DNA of 64,000 nucleotides, taken from positions 62,001-126,000 of the forward strand of contig NZ_VYKJ01000004.1 of assembly GCF_008710095.1 (NCBI RefSeq). Direction: 5' to 3'. The position numbers were made by a program, and so were the translations under genes. The notes under the pieces were generated by a model that was given only the letters and a program-made list of their open reading frames with translations, did not search any database and was not told where the DNA came from. The DNA comes from Affinibrenneria salicis (GTDB lineage: Bacteria; Pseudomonadota; Gammaproteobacteria; Enterobacterales; Enterobacteriaceae). Below are positions 55,309 through 64,000 of the stretch, one piece after another. Within the stretch, counting starts at the first letter, position 1; the number at the start of each line of letters is the position of its first letter.

Positions 55309-57675
55309 GTGAGCCAATTTGATATCCGGGACGCGGGCGATTACATCGCGCCGCAGGGGCTGTATCAACAGAACAAAGCGCGTCCTTTTCTGGGCGATAT
55401 ACGCTGCTCTCATCGGCAGGTAACCGCCGGCGCATGGGAGGAGATCCAACTGGTTTATACCGTCGGCGCCAGCGGGCTGGCGGACGGCGCCTGGATCAAG
55501 CTGGCGTTTAAGTTTTATTCCGACTGGGCGCTATTTCAGACTTCCGAACCGACAGCGGCCAATTTTATCAGCGCCGAATATCAGGCCGGTCCGCTGGTGC
55601 CGGGTCAGAGCCCGGCGACCGTGCAGCATCTGGCGGTGCGTTTCGACCAGAAGGGGCACGAAAGACCTTTTCAGAAGGCCATTTTGATCGACATTGTTGA
55701 CGGCTACCTTAATCCGGGCGATCGGATCATTATCCGGCTGGGCGATCGCCGTCATGGCGGTGGCGGTACGCGCGTACAGAGTTTTGTGGAGAAGGATTTT
55801 CGCTTTCGCCTGTTTGTCGATCCGCTCGGCAGCTCAAAGTTCGCCGAGGTGCCGGGCGACGTGCTGCTGGATATTGTACCGGGGGCGCCCTATAAACTGT
55901 CGGTGATTGCGCCGCGTCTGCTGCCGGCGGGGACGTCATTTGATGCCATCGTCCGGCTGGACGATGTGTGGGGCAATACCTGCCGCGACCTGCCGCTAAG
56001 CGGTCGACTAACATTCACCCCTCAACGCGGCGTCCCGCAGGCGGCGCCATTTACCCTGGCGCAGCAAGGCTGGGCGGTTGCTCGTCTGAGCGGCGTGCAG
56101 TTGACCGCTCCGGGCGAATGGCGGCTGGAGGCGGCGCTGGCGGATTATCCGCAGGCGGCTGGCCGGAGTCATATTCGCATCGATGATTCGCCAAACGCGC
56201 GGCGCCCGCTGTATGCCGATTTGCACGTCCATTCCGATGATACCGTCGGCACCAATGATACGCTGTATAACCTGAGCTACGGGCGGGATGTCGCCGGGCT
56301 GGATGTGCTTGGCTATACCGCCAACGACTTTAACATTACCGAAGCGCGCTGGAACAGCGCGGTGGCGCTGATTAATCAACTCAATCGGCCGGGCGTTTTC
56401 GTCTGCTATGCGGGAACGGAGTGGTGCGGCAATACCTGTGCTGGCGGCGACCACAACGTCGTGTTTCTGAGCGACGACGCCCCGCAGTTTCCTTTCGATC
56501 GCCAGGGACGGCTGGTGCGTTCGTTTGAGTGGAATGAGTTTACGGCCGGCACCATTAAGCCGGGAGCCTGGCCGCTGGATGAACTGTATGCCGCTTATGC
56601 GCGCGAACCGCACAAACACCTGCTGATCCCCCATATCGGCGGACGGCGCTGTAATCTCGACTGGCACCACCCGGAGCTGGAGCGTCTAATCGAAGTCAGT
56701 TCCGCCTGGGGGCAGTTCCATTGGGTATATGCGGAAGCGCTTGAACGCGGCTATCGACTGGGCGCGTCGGCCAACAGCGACGAACACCAGGGCCGTTGCG
56801 GCGGCGGCGTGCCGGCGACGGCGGTGTTCGGTTCACGCGGCGGCCTGACCGGCGTGCTGGCGCGGCGTTTCGATCGGGCCGGCGTGGCTGAGGCGCTGCG
56901 GGCGCGCCATACCTTTGCCACCACCGGCGAACGCAGCTATGCCGAGTTGCGTTACGGCGACGCGCTAATGGGCGATGTGGCGCCCTGGGATGTCGCCGTT
57001 CCGCTCAGCTACCGCCTGTTGGGCGACGCCGGCTGGGAATCGCTTACGCTGTATGACGGCGCCAGCGCGCTATGGTCGCGCGATCTGCATCAGGAGCTGG
57101 GGCGTTCGGCGCGCCATGTCCGCGTGCGGCTGGGCGGCGCGCGCATCCGGGATCGTTATCGCGGCGCCTGCTGGCGGGGAACCATTGACATCACCGGAAC
57201 GCCGATTAACCATTTCGCGCTGGTCGGCGCCGATCACCCGGAGCAAACGGTGTGGCGTGCCGGTCACACGCAAATAGCGCTGCGCACCGATACCAACGGC
57301 GACAGCGACTGTATAGAAATCGGCGTGGGCGCGCTGCGGGATGCTGCGCTGCATATACGCCTGACTATCGACGGCTATGTCAAAGTGGGCGACGCGCGAA
57401 CTCCGCAGCCGCACGCGTTCGCGCCAACGTTTGAAACCGAGGTCAAGGGGGCCGATCTGCTGGCGCGGGGCAAAATCGGTTTTTCTCTGGCCGGAGTTGA
57501 ACTGGAGGTGGAGATTGAAGCCATCACCGCAGCGGCGTTGCCGATCGAGGTGGCGGGGGAAATCGAGCTGAGCCGTTTAACGATGGCCGATAAAAAGGAG
57601 CACGCGCTGTTCCTGAGCGCCCGGCAGAAGGATCAATCGCGCGTCTGGACGTCGGCGCTGTTCCTGACCCGTTGA
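55309..57675 (+). CDS. DUF3604-type PHP-like metal-dependent hydrolase
   Basis: A 788-residue protein. The N-terminal 280 residues are beta-rich and Ig-like (PYKLSVIAPRLLPAGTSFDAIVRLDDVWGN). A PHP-like catalytic domain follows: ADLHVHSDDTVGTND (HxH), AGTEWCGNTC, LIPHIGGRRCN, SANSDEHQGRCGG, then a DUF3604-type region. Metal ligands are in the expected positions. GTG 55309 was chosen since the frame upstream overlaps the permease. No signal peptide, so cytoplasmic. It likely hydrolyses the compound brought in by the ABC system; the chemistry of DUF3604 is not established. Confidence 0.82.
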   Translation: MSQFDIRDAGDYIAPQGLYQQNKARPFLGDIRCSHRQVTAGAWEEIQLVYTVGASGLADGAWIKLAFKFYSDWALFQTSEPTAANFISAEYQAGPLVPGQSPATVQHLAVRFDQKGHERPFQKAILIDIVDGYLNPGDRIIIRLGDRRHGGGGTRVQSFVEKDFRFRLFVDPLGSSKFAEVPGDVLLDIVPGAPYKLSVIAPRLLPAGTSFDAIVRLDDVWGNTCRDLPLSGRLTFTPQRGVPQAAPFTLAQQGWAVARLSGVQLTAPGEWRLEAALADYPQAAGRSHIRIDDSPNARRPLYADLHVHSDDTVGTNDTLYNLSYGRDVAGLDVLGYTANDFNITEARWNSAVALINQLNRPGVFVCYAGTEWCGNTCAGGDHNVVFLSDDAPQFPFDRQGRLVRSFEWNEFTAGTIKPGAWPLDELYAAYAREPHKHLLIPHIGGRRCNLDWHHPELERLIEVSSAWGQFHWVYAEALERGYRLGASANSDEHQGRCGGGVPATAVFGSRGGLTGVLARRFDRAGVAEALRARHTFATTGERSYAELRYGDALMGDVAPWDVAVPLSYRLLGDAGWESLTLYDGASALWSRDLHQELGRSARHVRVRLGGARIRDRYRGACWRGTIDITGTPINHFALVGADHPEQTVWRAGHTQIALRTDTNGDSDCIEIGVGALRDAALHIRLTIDGYVKVGDARTPQPHAFAPTFETEVKGADLLARGKIGFSLAGVELEVEIEAITAAALPIEVAGEIELSRLTMADKKEHALFLSARQKDQSRVWTSALFLTR

Positions 57676-57789
57676 TGATCCGATACCTGCGGCGCGATCC
57701 GAACGCGGCGCGGAACAATCCGCCACGGGGGCAGGCCGCGTCTCCGGCCACCGCATGGCGCGGTTCACAAGGTTAACTCATCGGTAAAG

Positions 57790-57830
57790 GGCCAGCGCGT
57801 TGTGTTGTATAACCCGACAACGCGCTGGCC
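57790..57830. repeat. Perfect 14-bp inverted repeat after the DUF3604 gene
   Basis: GGCCAGCGCGTTGT (57790-57803) is mirrored by ACAACGCGCTGGCC (57817-57830) with a 13-base loop. It lies 115 bp past the stop and has no T-tract. Terminator-like or a protein-binding site. Confidence 0.6.
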
Positions 57831-57916
57831 TGCGGCGTGAATGATGAGGGCGGAGTCAGTAATATGGCGGGATAAGCGTACGTCGGTATTAAAAACGTCC
57901 GCAGGTTTATGAATGG

Positions 57917-58171
57917 TTAATCGTTAGGAGGAATAACGGCTTTCTTTATCGACAGAATAAAATGGTTCTCTTTCTTGACTATTTTTCCGCCTCGTTCACC
58001 AATATCCATAGCGAGATTGAAAAATTCATCGCTATTAATATCAAACGCCAGTTTTATTTTTCTTACTATCCCGGCGGCAATAAGTTCTTTAGCTTCTTTA
58101 AATGAATGCGCATCGACCAGTGGCATATCTATACATCCCTCATAAATAACTGGCGTTATAATATCTTTCAT
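57917..58171 (-). CDS. Small AT-rich protein of unknown function
   Basis: An 84-residue ORF with codon use clearly more AT-rich than its neighbours. It begins MKDIITPVIYEG and contains SFKEAKELIAAGIVRKIKLAFDINSDEFFNLAMDIGERGGKIVKKENHF, a helix-strand pattern that may be an alpha/beta mini-domain. No signal peptide. It is not recognised, and no good ribosome site precedes the ATG. Composition suggests recent acquisition, perhaps an orphan immunity-like or toxin-system protein, but nothing adjacent supports that. Confidence 0.5.
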   Translation of the reverse strand: MKDIITPVIYEGCIDMPLVDAHSFKEAKELIAAGIVRKIKLAFDINSDEFFNLAMDIGERGGKIVKKENHFILSIKKAVIPPND

Positions 58172-58494
58172 TTATGTCATTATCATGACAGTAAGGTGAC
58201 AGCCGGACAACGTGCGGTCGCGGGGTGTTTTTACGCCGAATGGCGCGTCGCGGCCCGGTTATTCGCGCTTCAGGCAGTAAAAAAGGGTTATTTAACAGAT
58301 GGCTGATTAGGTAAAATTGCGCAGACCGAATAAGCGTCCGTCGGAGGAACTGATTGGTTAAATCTATCGTGTGGCGGGAAATTGCGCGGCGACGGCGGAA
58401 GACGAGCGGTAAAATAAATCGCCCCGACGGCGCGGGGCGGAAAATATTTCGGCCGGCGGCAGGGGGATGAACCGCCGGCCGGCGAACGTTGCGC
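58172..58494. other. Intergenic, no feature seen
   Basis: About 320 bp. No credible gene, hairpin with T-tract or repeated motif was found between the small ORF and the phoA stop. Confidence 0.35.
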
Positions 58495-59910
58495 TTATTT
58501 CACGCCCATGGCGGCGCGCATGGTGTAGAACAGATCGGTCTGATCCGTCAGCCCCACCACATTGGCCGCGTGCGGGCCGTAGGCGGCGATACGCAGTTGC
58601 GTGCCGGTATGTTCCTGAGATTCCCCTTCGGCGTTGCCGTAGCTGATGGCCATGATCGCGCCGTCTTTGGTGGTCAGCGCCTGAGTCAGACCCGGCGCTT
58701 TACTGTCGGCGGCGATAATCTGGCTGGAATGCGCGTGGTCGGCGGTGACCACCACCAGGGTGTTGCCGTCTTTACGCGCGAAGTCGAGCGCTTTTTGCAC
58801 CGCCTCGTCCAGATCTACGGTTTCGCCAATCTGGCCGCAAGGGTTGGCGGCATGATCCTGTTTATCAATCGACGCGCCTTCCACCTGCAGGAAGAAACCT
58901 TTCTCGTTCTTATCCAGCAGAGCGATGGCTTTTTCCGTCATCTGCGCCAGCGTCGGCACGCTGGCGTCGCGTTTCGGGTTGGGGGTACAGGTGACGGCGG
59001 GGTTGTCGATATTGCCGTGATAGCTGGCTTTCGGCCCCTGCCAGCGTACCGGCATATTGCCGTCGGCGAACAGGCCCAGCAGCGGTTTCTTCTGGTTCGC
59101 TTCGCTAATCGCGTTTAAGCCGGTCAGATTATCGATCAGCTGGTAGCCGCGCAGATCGGCCTGCTCACGCAGGGTTTTTCCCTGCCATTGGCCGGCTTTG
59201 GCGATTTCCGTAAAGGTTTTGGCGCCGCCGCCTAACGTGACGTCGGCGCGGGCATTCAGCAACTGTTCGGCAATCGAGCCTTTGCCGCCTTTTTCCAGCG
59301 CGTTGTCGGCGCATTTTTCGCTGGTGACCGTCGGTCCGTAGCATTTACGCGAGGTGACGTGCGAAATCAGCGCCGCCGGCGTGGCGTCCTGAATTTCGGC
59401 GGTCGAGACGTTGCCGGTGGCTTTGCCCGCGGCTTTGGCCAGTTCCAGAATGGAGACGTGATCCTTACCGTTTACGTCCACGCCCAGCGCGCCGTTATAC
59501 GTTTTGACCCCGGTGCTCCAGGCGGTGGCGGAGGCGGCCGAATCGGTAACGTAATTCGGCTTATGCGTTTTTTTATCGAGAGAGTAGTGGGTGTACTGAC
59601 CGGTTAACGGCAGCGCGTCGATGCCCCTGAAGAAGCCGCCGGCCCCTTCGGCGTAATTACGCGCGGCGGTGATTTCTGAATCGCCCATGCCGTCGCCAAT
59701 CAGCAGAATCACATTTTTCGCGGTTTTATTGTTTAACGACGCCCGCAGGGCTTCGGTCTGGTCACCGCTCAGGCGCTGCGCGCCGCCAGGCTGTGTAATA
59801 TCGCCCCGCGCCGTTCTTTGTTCCAGAACGGGATAGCTGGTGTTCGCCTGAGCCAGACAACCGGCCAGCATCAACGGCAGCAGGGTGACGTACAACATGC
59901 TCTGTTTCAA
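58495..59910 (-). CDS. phoA: Alkaline phosphatase PhoA
   Basis: A 471-residue phosphomonoesterase, the same length as E. coli PhoA. The nucleophile serine is in [11 protein letters not shown]; metal and phosphate ligands are in [34 protein letters not shown] and [12 protein letters not shown]. The start is TTG 59910 with AGGAG eight bases upstream; it aligns with E. coli MKQS, while ATG 59898 would drop four residues. The signal peptide contains LAGC at residues 15-18, a possible lipobox. A weak Pho-box-like site is upstream, fitting PhoB control at low phosphate. Confidence 0.95.
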   Translation of the reverse strand: MKQSMLYVTLLPLMLAGCLAQANTSYPVLEQRTARGDITQPGGAQRLSGDQTEALRASLNNKTAKNVILLIGDGMGDSEITAARNYAEGAGGFFRGIDALPLTGQYTHYSLDKKTHKPNYVTDSAASATAWSTGVKTYNGALGVDVNGKDHVSILELAKAAGKATGNVSTAEIQDATPAALISHVTSRKCYGPTVTSEKCADNALEKGGKGSIAEQLLNARADVTLGGGAKTFTEIAKAGQWQGKTLREQADLRGYQLIDNLTGLNAISEANQKKPLLGLFADGNMPVRWQGPKASYHGNIDNPAVTCTPNPKRDASVPTLAQMTEKAIALLDKNEKGFFLQVEGASIDKQDHAANPCGQIGETVDLDEAVQKALDFARKDGNTLVVVTADHAHSSQIIAADSKAPGLTQALTTKDGAIMAISYGNAEGESQEHTGTQLRIAAYGPHAANVVGLTDQTDLFYTMRAAMGVK

Positions 59911-59973
59911 TTTCTTCTCTCCTGATTATTCTCATTATTTCTGTAAAAGCGCTGCGATTATGCAAAGGCTATA

Positions 59974-59990
59974 TTTCATTAATATTACAG
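59974..59990 (-). promoter_or_regulatory. Pho-box-like site upstream of phoA
   Basis: On the minus strand CTGTAATATTAATGAAA matches 11 of 17 Pho-box positions, with the first CTGT and a central ATA. It is about 65-80 bp before the phoA start. Confidence 0.4.
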
Positions 59991-60865
59991 TTCGCGCCGG
60001 GCTGCGCGCCGTTGCCGCCCGCGCCGCGGCGCTTCCCGGTCGCCCGCAGTAAAGGGTTAAGTTGCCGGGATGTGATATTGAGTGGGGAGTGTTGTTGATG
60101 AATTGAGCGGGCCGCCAGCCATCGTTTCGATGTCTGTTATTGGCTGTAGCGCGCGTCTGTCGCCCGGCGACGCCGCGACCCCGCGTCGCCGGAACGGCGG
60201 CCCGTTAATATCCTGATAAGGTCCACGATGATGAGTAAGACAACATCGCCGACGGCGGAACAGTCCGGCGGGCAGAGTGGTGTGCGTCAGTCCCGGCGAC
60301 GGAGCGTAGCAAACGCTGATGATAATCAGAATATTGAGCGTGCCGCGCGGCGTCAGGGTATGCTGCGCCGCCCGACAGCGCATCTTTTCGCAAAAGATGC
60401 GCCCGCCGGTTATCTGCAGATCCTGCAGATAACCGGCAAACACGCCGGGGGTTAACTGGTTGTAATGCTGCGGCCACAGGCTTAACGCTTCGGAATGGGT
60501 CAGGATGTCGTCAAAAAACAGAGTTTTCAGGTGAATGCTATCTCCGGACGTCATCGATCTTCGCAGCGCGAAAGCAAACAGAAATCATGCCAATGCCGAC
60601 TGCGCCGGCAGGCGCAACGCAGCGCGGGCGGCGGCGTCGAACAGGCGCGCGTCGTGCACGCGCAGGGCGTAATGGCCGCTCGTCCGCGATCCGGCGGGGC
60701 GGCGCTCAGCGTCGGGCGGGATAAATAGGGCGCCGACATTGTGTATCGGCGAAATAACTCATATCTTGACAGCAGACGCTGTCGGAAAAACCAAAAACAT
60801 AAACCCGGATATGAGCGATAAAGAATTGTTATTTTTTATAATTTTATGTTTTTTAAGGAAAGCTA
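59991..60865. other. Intergenic between phoA and the gpmA-like gene
   Basis: About 870 bp. It contains the AraC-like remnant and, just before the gpmA-like start (60780-60865), an AT-rich stretch likely to hold its promoter. No other gene was supported. Confidence 0.45.
60057..60554 (-). pseudogene. Probable remnant of an AraC-family regulator N-terminus
   Basis: The first 60 residues (IHLKTLFFDDILTHSEAL, WPQHYNQLTPGVFAGYLQDL, then RIFCEKM) read like the N-terminal domain of EutR-like AraC-family regulators, whose family pattern is QxYDQLxPGxFxGxL. After that the frame turns into low-quality, Arg/Pro-rich sequence with no HTH. A GGAGATAGC precedes possible starts. This looks like a decayed gene of which the 5' end survives; homology is judged by eye. 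Confidence 0.4.
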
Positions 60866-61585
60866 ATGGCCGTTTTTAAATTGGTATTGCTCAGGCATGG
60901 CGAGAGCCTGTGGAATGATGAAAACAGATTTACCGGTTGGGTGGACGTTCCCCTGACCGACAAGGGACGGCAGGAGGCCCGACGGGCGGCCGCGTTGCTG
61001 CGGGAAAACGGTCTTGAGTTCGATGCGGCCTGCACCTCAGTGTTAACCCGCGCCATCCATACCTTGTGGATCGTACTGGACGAACTGCAACTGCAGTGGC
61101 TGCCGGAGGAGAAAAACTGGCGCCTCAACGAGCGTCATTACGGCGCGCTGCAGGGTCTGAACAAGGCGGAAACCGCCGAGCGGATGGGGCAGGCGCTGGT
61201 GCAGACATGGCGTAAAAGCTATGACGTACCGCCGCCGGCCATTCACTCTACGGCGGATCCATTCTCGGGCTATGACGCGCGCTACGCCGGTCTGGCGGCC
61301 GGAGAATTCCCGGGCGGGGAGAGCCTGAAAATGACCGCCGAGCGGCTGTTGTCCTACTGGCAGCAGTCGCTGGTGCCCCGCATTCGTCGCGGCGAGCGTC
61401 TGCTGGTGATTGCGCACCGCAACTCGATTCGGGCGCTGGTCAGGCATCTGAGCCATCTTTCCGATCAGGAGGTGATGGACGTGCAAATCCCGACGGGCAT
61501 CCCGCTGGTGTATGAATTTGATGAAAATATGGCGGTGGAAAGACGCTATTTCCTTGATAAGGACGTCAGTCTGATCGCGCATTAA
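60866..61585 (+). CDS. Phosphoglycerate mutase GpmA-like paralogue
   Basis: A 239-residue 2,3-bisphosphoglycerate-dependent mutase homologue (E. coli GpmA 250). The catalytic histidine is in LLRHGESLWN, with LNERHYGALQGLNKAETAERMG and a second histidine in VIAHRNSIRALVRHL. GpmA has AHGNS; here the glycine is arginine, an unusual change next to the active site. The protein is shorter and diverges in the middle, so it is probably not the housekeeping copy. AAGGAAAG precedes the ATG. Single gene. Confidence 0.85.
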   Translation: MAVFKLVLLRHGESLWNDENRFTGWVDVPLTDKGRQEARRAAALLRENGLEFDAACTSVLTRAIHTLWIVLDELQLQWLPEEKNWRLNERHYGALQGLNKAETAERMGQALVQTWRKSYDVPPPAIHSTADPFSGYDARYAGLAAGEFPGGESLKMTAERLLSYWQQSLVPRIRRGERLLVIAHRNSIRALVRHLSHLSDQEVMDVQIPTGIPLVYEFDENMAVERRYFLDKDVSLIAH

Positions 61586-61764
61586 GCGACTGCGGCGGTC
61601 CGGCATGGCGCCGGGTCGCCGCCAAACATTTATTCGGCTCATTCCTGCGGGCCGCGTTTGCGTTGCTCAAATTGTCCCCGGTCCCCCATTTATCGTTCGC
61701 TTGCCGCCTGATGACGCGCCCATAAGGGCGTTATTCCAAATGATACAGGCGCATATCCCCGCCC

Positions 61765-63168
61765 TTATAGCGCGCCGCTGGTAAAATGCTCCGGGTATTC
61801 CATCAGATCGGCGACGATAGTCAGATTATCCTCACACAACTGACGGTTCAGCGCGCCGCCGAGGCACAGGCGCAGCGCGGCCGGCGGGTTATTATCGGTG
61901 CTGAAAGCCGCGCTGGATACGGCGCTGACTCCCTGCTCGCGCAGCCTGATCGCCACATCGGACGGATTCCAGTGCAGCTGTTTGGGCAGATGCAGCCACA
62001 AATGAAAGCCGTCGCAATCCGCCTGATAGTGGAACTTATGCAGGTGTCTGGCCGCCAGCTGTTGCCGCAGGCGAGCCTCCTGGCGGATGGCGCTCAGCAC
62101 GTTGTCGGCGGTGCCGTCGCCGATCCACTGGGTCGCCAGCGCATTGGTGATCGGGCTGGACATCACGGTCAGCGCCCGCAGCGCGCCGGCCAACAGCTGG
62201 GTGGATCGTCGGCCCGGTCCCTTGACATAGGCGATGCGCAGGCCGGCGCCAAAGCATTTTGATAACCCGGTGATATGCCAGGTCAGCTCCGGCGCCAGTT
62301 CGGCGAAAGGGGCGACGCCGCGTTCCGGCAGGGCTGAATAAGCGTCGTCTTCAATAATCGGCACGCTGTAGCGCAGCGCGATATCGGCCAGCGACTCGCG
62401 GCGGCGCAGCGGCACGGTAATGGTGGTGGGGTTATTGATCGTCGGGTTGAGGTACAGCGCGCTGATTTGGCCGGTCTGACATTGATTTTCGAAGGCGCGC
62501 GGCAGCGGGCCGTCGCCGTCGCATTCCAGCGCCCGCAGCGTGATATTCAACTGACTGGCGATGGCCTTCAGACCGGGATAAATCAGACTGCCCACGCAGA
62601 TCTCGCCGCCTTTACGCCCCAGCAGGGTGACCAGCGCCACCAGCACGCTGTGGATCCCCGGGCAGACCAGCACTTCATCCAGTTCCAGTTTCGGCAGCCG
62701 CTTACCCAGCCAGATCATCGCCGCTTCCTTATCGCTTAGCGTGCCGCCAAAGTCCTGATAGCGCAGCAGACTGTAGATCTCTTTGTGGGCGAACAGATTG
62801 AGCGCGCCCTGACGAATGGCCTCCGCCACGTCGGGCGCTGCCGGCTCAATCGGCGAATTCATGGTCATATCGTAACTGCTGCCGCTGCTTAGCGGAATGG
62901 CGGGCACCTTGCCGCGAATAAAACTGCCCATGCCCGGCCGCGAATCGATCAGGCCGCGTTTACGGGCTTCGGCATAGCCGCGCGTCACCGTGGTGTAGTT
63001 GAGCGACAGGACGACGGCCAGCTCACGCAGCGGCGGCAGGCGGTCGCGCGCCTGAAACTCGCCGTTGTTGACGCCGTCGGCGATCAAATCGGCGATCAGC
63101 AGGTAGGCCGGCCGCTGCGTTTGCTGGCGCAAACAGCTGGCCCAGCGTTCGTAAATGCGATCAATCAT
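61765..63168 (-). CDS. MocR-family (GntR-aminotransferase) regulator
   Basis: A 467-residue PdxR/MocR-type regulator: N-terminal wHTH (YLLIADLIADGVNNGEFQARDRLPPLRELAVVLSLNYTTVTRGYAEARKRGLIDSRPGMGSFI) and a C-terminal aminotransferase-like domain. The PLP lysine is in HITGLSKCFGAGLRI and the Asp/Tyr pocket in IEDDAYSALPERG. Divergent from the Nit1-type gene cluster across 528 bp that contain repeated ATTGATTGCAT motifs, so it likely controls that cluster. Confidence 0.9.
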   Translation of the reverse strand: MIDRIYERWASCLRQQTQRPAYLLIADLIADGVNNGEFQARDRLPPLRELAVVLSLNYTTVTRGYAEARKRGLIDSRPGMGSFIRGKVPAIPLSSGSSYDMTMNSPIEPAAPDVAEAIRQGALNLFAHKEIYSLLRYQDFGGTLSDKEAAMIWLGKRLPKLELDEVLVCPGIHSVLVALVTLLGRKGGEICVGSLIYPGLKAIASQLNITLRALECDGDGPLPRAFENQCQTGQISALYLNPTINNPTTITVPLRRRESLADIALRYSVPIIEDDAYSALPERGVAPFAELAPELTWHITGLSKCFGAGLRIAYVKGPGRRSTQLLAGALRALTVMSSPITNALATQWIGDGTADNVLSAIRQEARLRQQLAARHLHKFHYQADCDGFHLWLHLPKQLHWNPSDVAIRLREQGVSAVSSAAFSTDNNPPAALRLCLGGALNRQLCEDNLTIVADLMEYPEHFTSGAL

Positions 63169-63393
63169 GGCGTGACACTCTCCTGGTTTCGCTGCGCTGA
63201 TTTTGCTGCGCTTTTGTTATTGTCGCGCTTCCGTCATTTTCAGCCTTTGGGCTGGCCGTCGAGCGGGCGTGAATCGCTGGTCGCGCCGTCGGGAAAACCA
63301 CGCGCGCCGGGTCGCCAGCCTGAAATCAGGACGGCCACTGACGGCATGATGTCACTTTAGGCCAAAAAAAAGACGATAATCAATCATTAAATT

Positions 63394-63416
63394 ATTGATT
63401 GCATCATTGATTGCAT
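63394..63416. repeat. Two direct copies of ATTGATTGCAT, candidate MocR sites
   Basis: ATTGATTGCAT occurs at 63394-63404 and 63406-63416, 12 bp apart. MocR regulators typically bind two or more direct repeats in the divergent intergenic region. Confidence 0.6.
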
Positions 63417-63591
63417 ATTGATTTTTAGTTGTGTGCATTTTTAGTGCATTAAATCATCAAAATAGTGCATGCGAGGCGCGCGGGAATGCGTTTTTGTTTG
63501 TTATTTGTGAATAGAGGTGGGTTAAAGTAAATTTTTTTGGTCAGTTATCGGGCTAATGATTTAGCAATGATTGCATCACCGGTTTTTGCGC

Positions 63592-63607
63592 TGGCACAGG
63601 CTTTGCT
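63592..63607 (+). promoter_or_regulatory. Sigma-54 promoter of the Nit1-type cluster
   Basis: TGGCACAGGCTTTGCT matches the TGGCACG-N4-TTGCW consensus at all but one position. It ends 89 bp before the start codon at 63697. Confidence 0.85.
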
Positions 63608-63696
63608 CTGGCTATGGCGTCACGCTATTTGCGGGATACATCGCAACGGGAAGCGTCAGGCTTCCCATCTGTAACAGAGACAATGCGGAGCACACC

Positions 63697-64000
63697 ATGC
63701 CAACAGTGACTTTACCTGCCCATAAAACCGGTGATTTTCTGGTCGACTATGAAGAGAAGGTGTTTGAAGACGTGAAGGCTGAGCCGGGACAGAAAGCCCT
63801 GGTGACATTTCACACCGTCGCGTTTGAAGGGTCGATCGGCTTCGTCAATATGCTGCAGGCCACGCGGTTACAGCGTAAAGGCTTTGAGACCTCAATTTTG
63901 CTCTACGGTCCGGGGGTGACGCTGGGCGTACAGCGCGGTTTTCCAACGCTGGGCGCGGAAGCGTTTCCCGGTCACCAGAACTACAACAATCAGCTAACCA
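63697..64000 (+). CDS. MSMEG_0572/Sll0783-family nitrogen-starvation protein, first Nit1 gene, truncated by window edge
   Basis: The visible 101 codons begin [20 protein letters not shown] and continue through [19 protein letters not shown] and [16 protein letters not shown] to [12 protein letters not shown]. This matches the MSMEG_0572/Sll0783 family as I remember it, a DsrE-like fold protein of the Nit1 cluster (nitrilase, radical SAM, acetyltransferase, AIR-synthase-like genes) induced in nitrogen starvation. GCGGAG precedes the ATG by six bases. A sigma-54 promoter and a divergent MocR gene support nitrogen control. The rest of the gene and cluster lie beyond the window. Confidence 0.88.
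   Translation, partial: MPTVTLPAHKTGDFLVDYEEKVFEDVKAEPGQKALVTFHTVAFEGSIGFVNMLQATRLQRKGFETSILLYGPGVTLGVQRGFPTLGAEAFPGHQNYNNQLT

Larger units (their letters stand above)
63169..63696. other. Divergent regulatory region, MocR gene and Nit1 cluster
   Basis: This 528-bp region holds two ATTGATTGCAT repeats at 63394-63404 and 63406-63416. GTGCAT occurs three times between 63430 and 63480. ATGATTGCAT recurs near 63567. A sigma-54 promoter sits at 63592-63607. It is AT-rich from 63360 to 63560. No gene was seen. Confidence 0.6.

Overview
The window is a gene-dense chromosomal segment (about 57% GC by eye) from a member of the Enterobacterales. Close protein matches from memory to Escherichia coli Cbl, GltP, DcuB, PatA, Amn, YghX, YbdL/HcxA and PhoA support the order. 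Together with a complete Fe-only nitrogenase locus and a HasISR-type haem receptor, they suggest a diazotrophic, plant- or insect-associated enteric. The genus cannot be named from the sequence. No rRNA, tRNA, CRISPR array or intact insertion sequence was seen.

Layout. 1-2241: 3' end of an iron-linked operon of Fet-Flp type (FtsX-like permease, ABC ATPase, TlpA-like lipoprotein, cytochrome c). 3041-7448: cbl, gltP, dcuB. 8623-13088: hasR, FecR-like anti-sigma and ECF sigma, with Fur-box-like sites. 13375-18916: small ORF, patA, LysR, serine hydrolase plus MFS pair. 18974-22861: amn, a haem-oxygenase-like diiron-type enzyme and a divergent DMT exporter. 22950-31868: the Fe-only nitrogenase island. 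32594-36192: yghX, then an RcnR-like repressor with an unusual P1B ATPase. 36277-47007: siderophore receptor, FecBCDE-type transporter, PepSY protein, two PstS-like proteins, RpiR regulator. 47091-51737: amino-acid binding protein and a ybdL/LysR/hcxA neighbourhood. 51834-57675: GntR regulator divergent from an ABC importer plus DUF3604 hydrolase. 57917-61585: small ORF, phoA, regulator remnant, gpmA-like gene. 61765-64000: MocR regulator divergent from the first gene of a Nit1-type nitrilase cluster, cut by the window edge.

The most distinctive part is the anf island. anfH-D-G-K are followed by a 9-bp hairpin, two accessory genes, anfO and then anfA. The anfH and anfA promoters each show a sigma-54 -24/-12 element with GTAC-N6-GTAC-like sites about 110-165 bp upstream. 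anfA overlaps by 4 bp a second NifA-like gene. That protein has lost GAFTGA, the Walker B aspartate and a conserved arginine of the AAA+ core, yet keeps a cysteine pattern like the oxygen-responsive motif of rhizobial NifA. No cofactor genes (nifB, nifEN, nifV) lie in the window, so the system must borrow them from elsewhere.

Nitrogen is a recurring theme: sigma-54 elements also precede patA (putrescine use) and the Nit1 gene. Iron is the second: Fet-Flp, HasISR and the siderophore uptake operon. All functional calls rest on recognition of motifs and family resemblance, without a database search.
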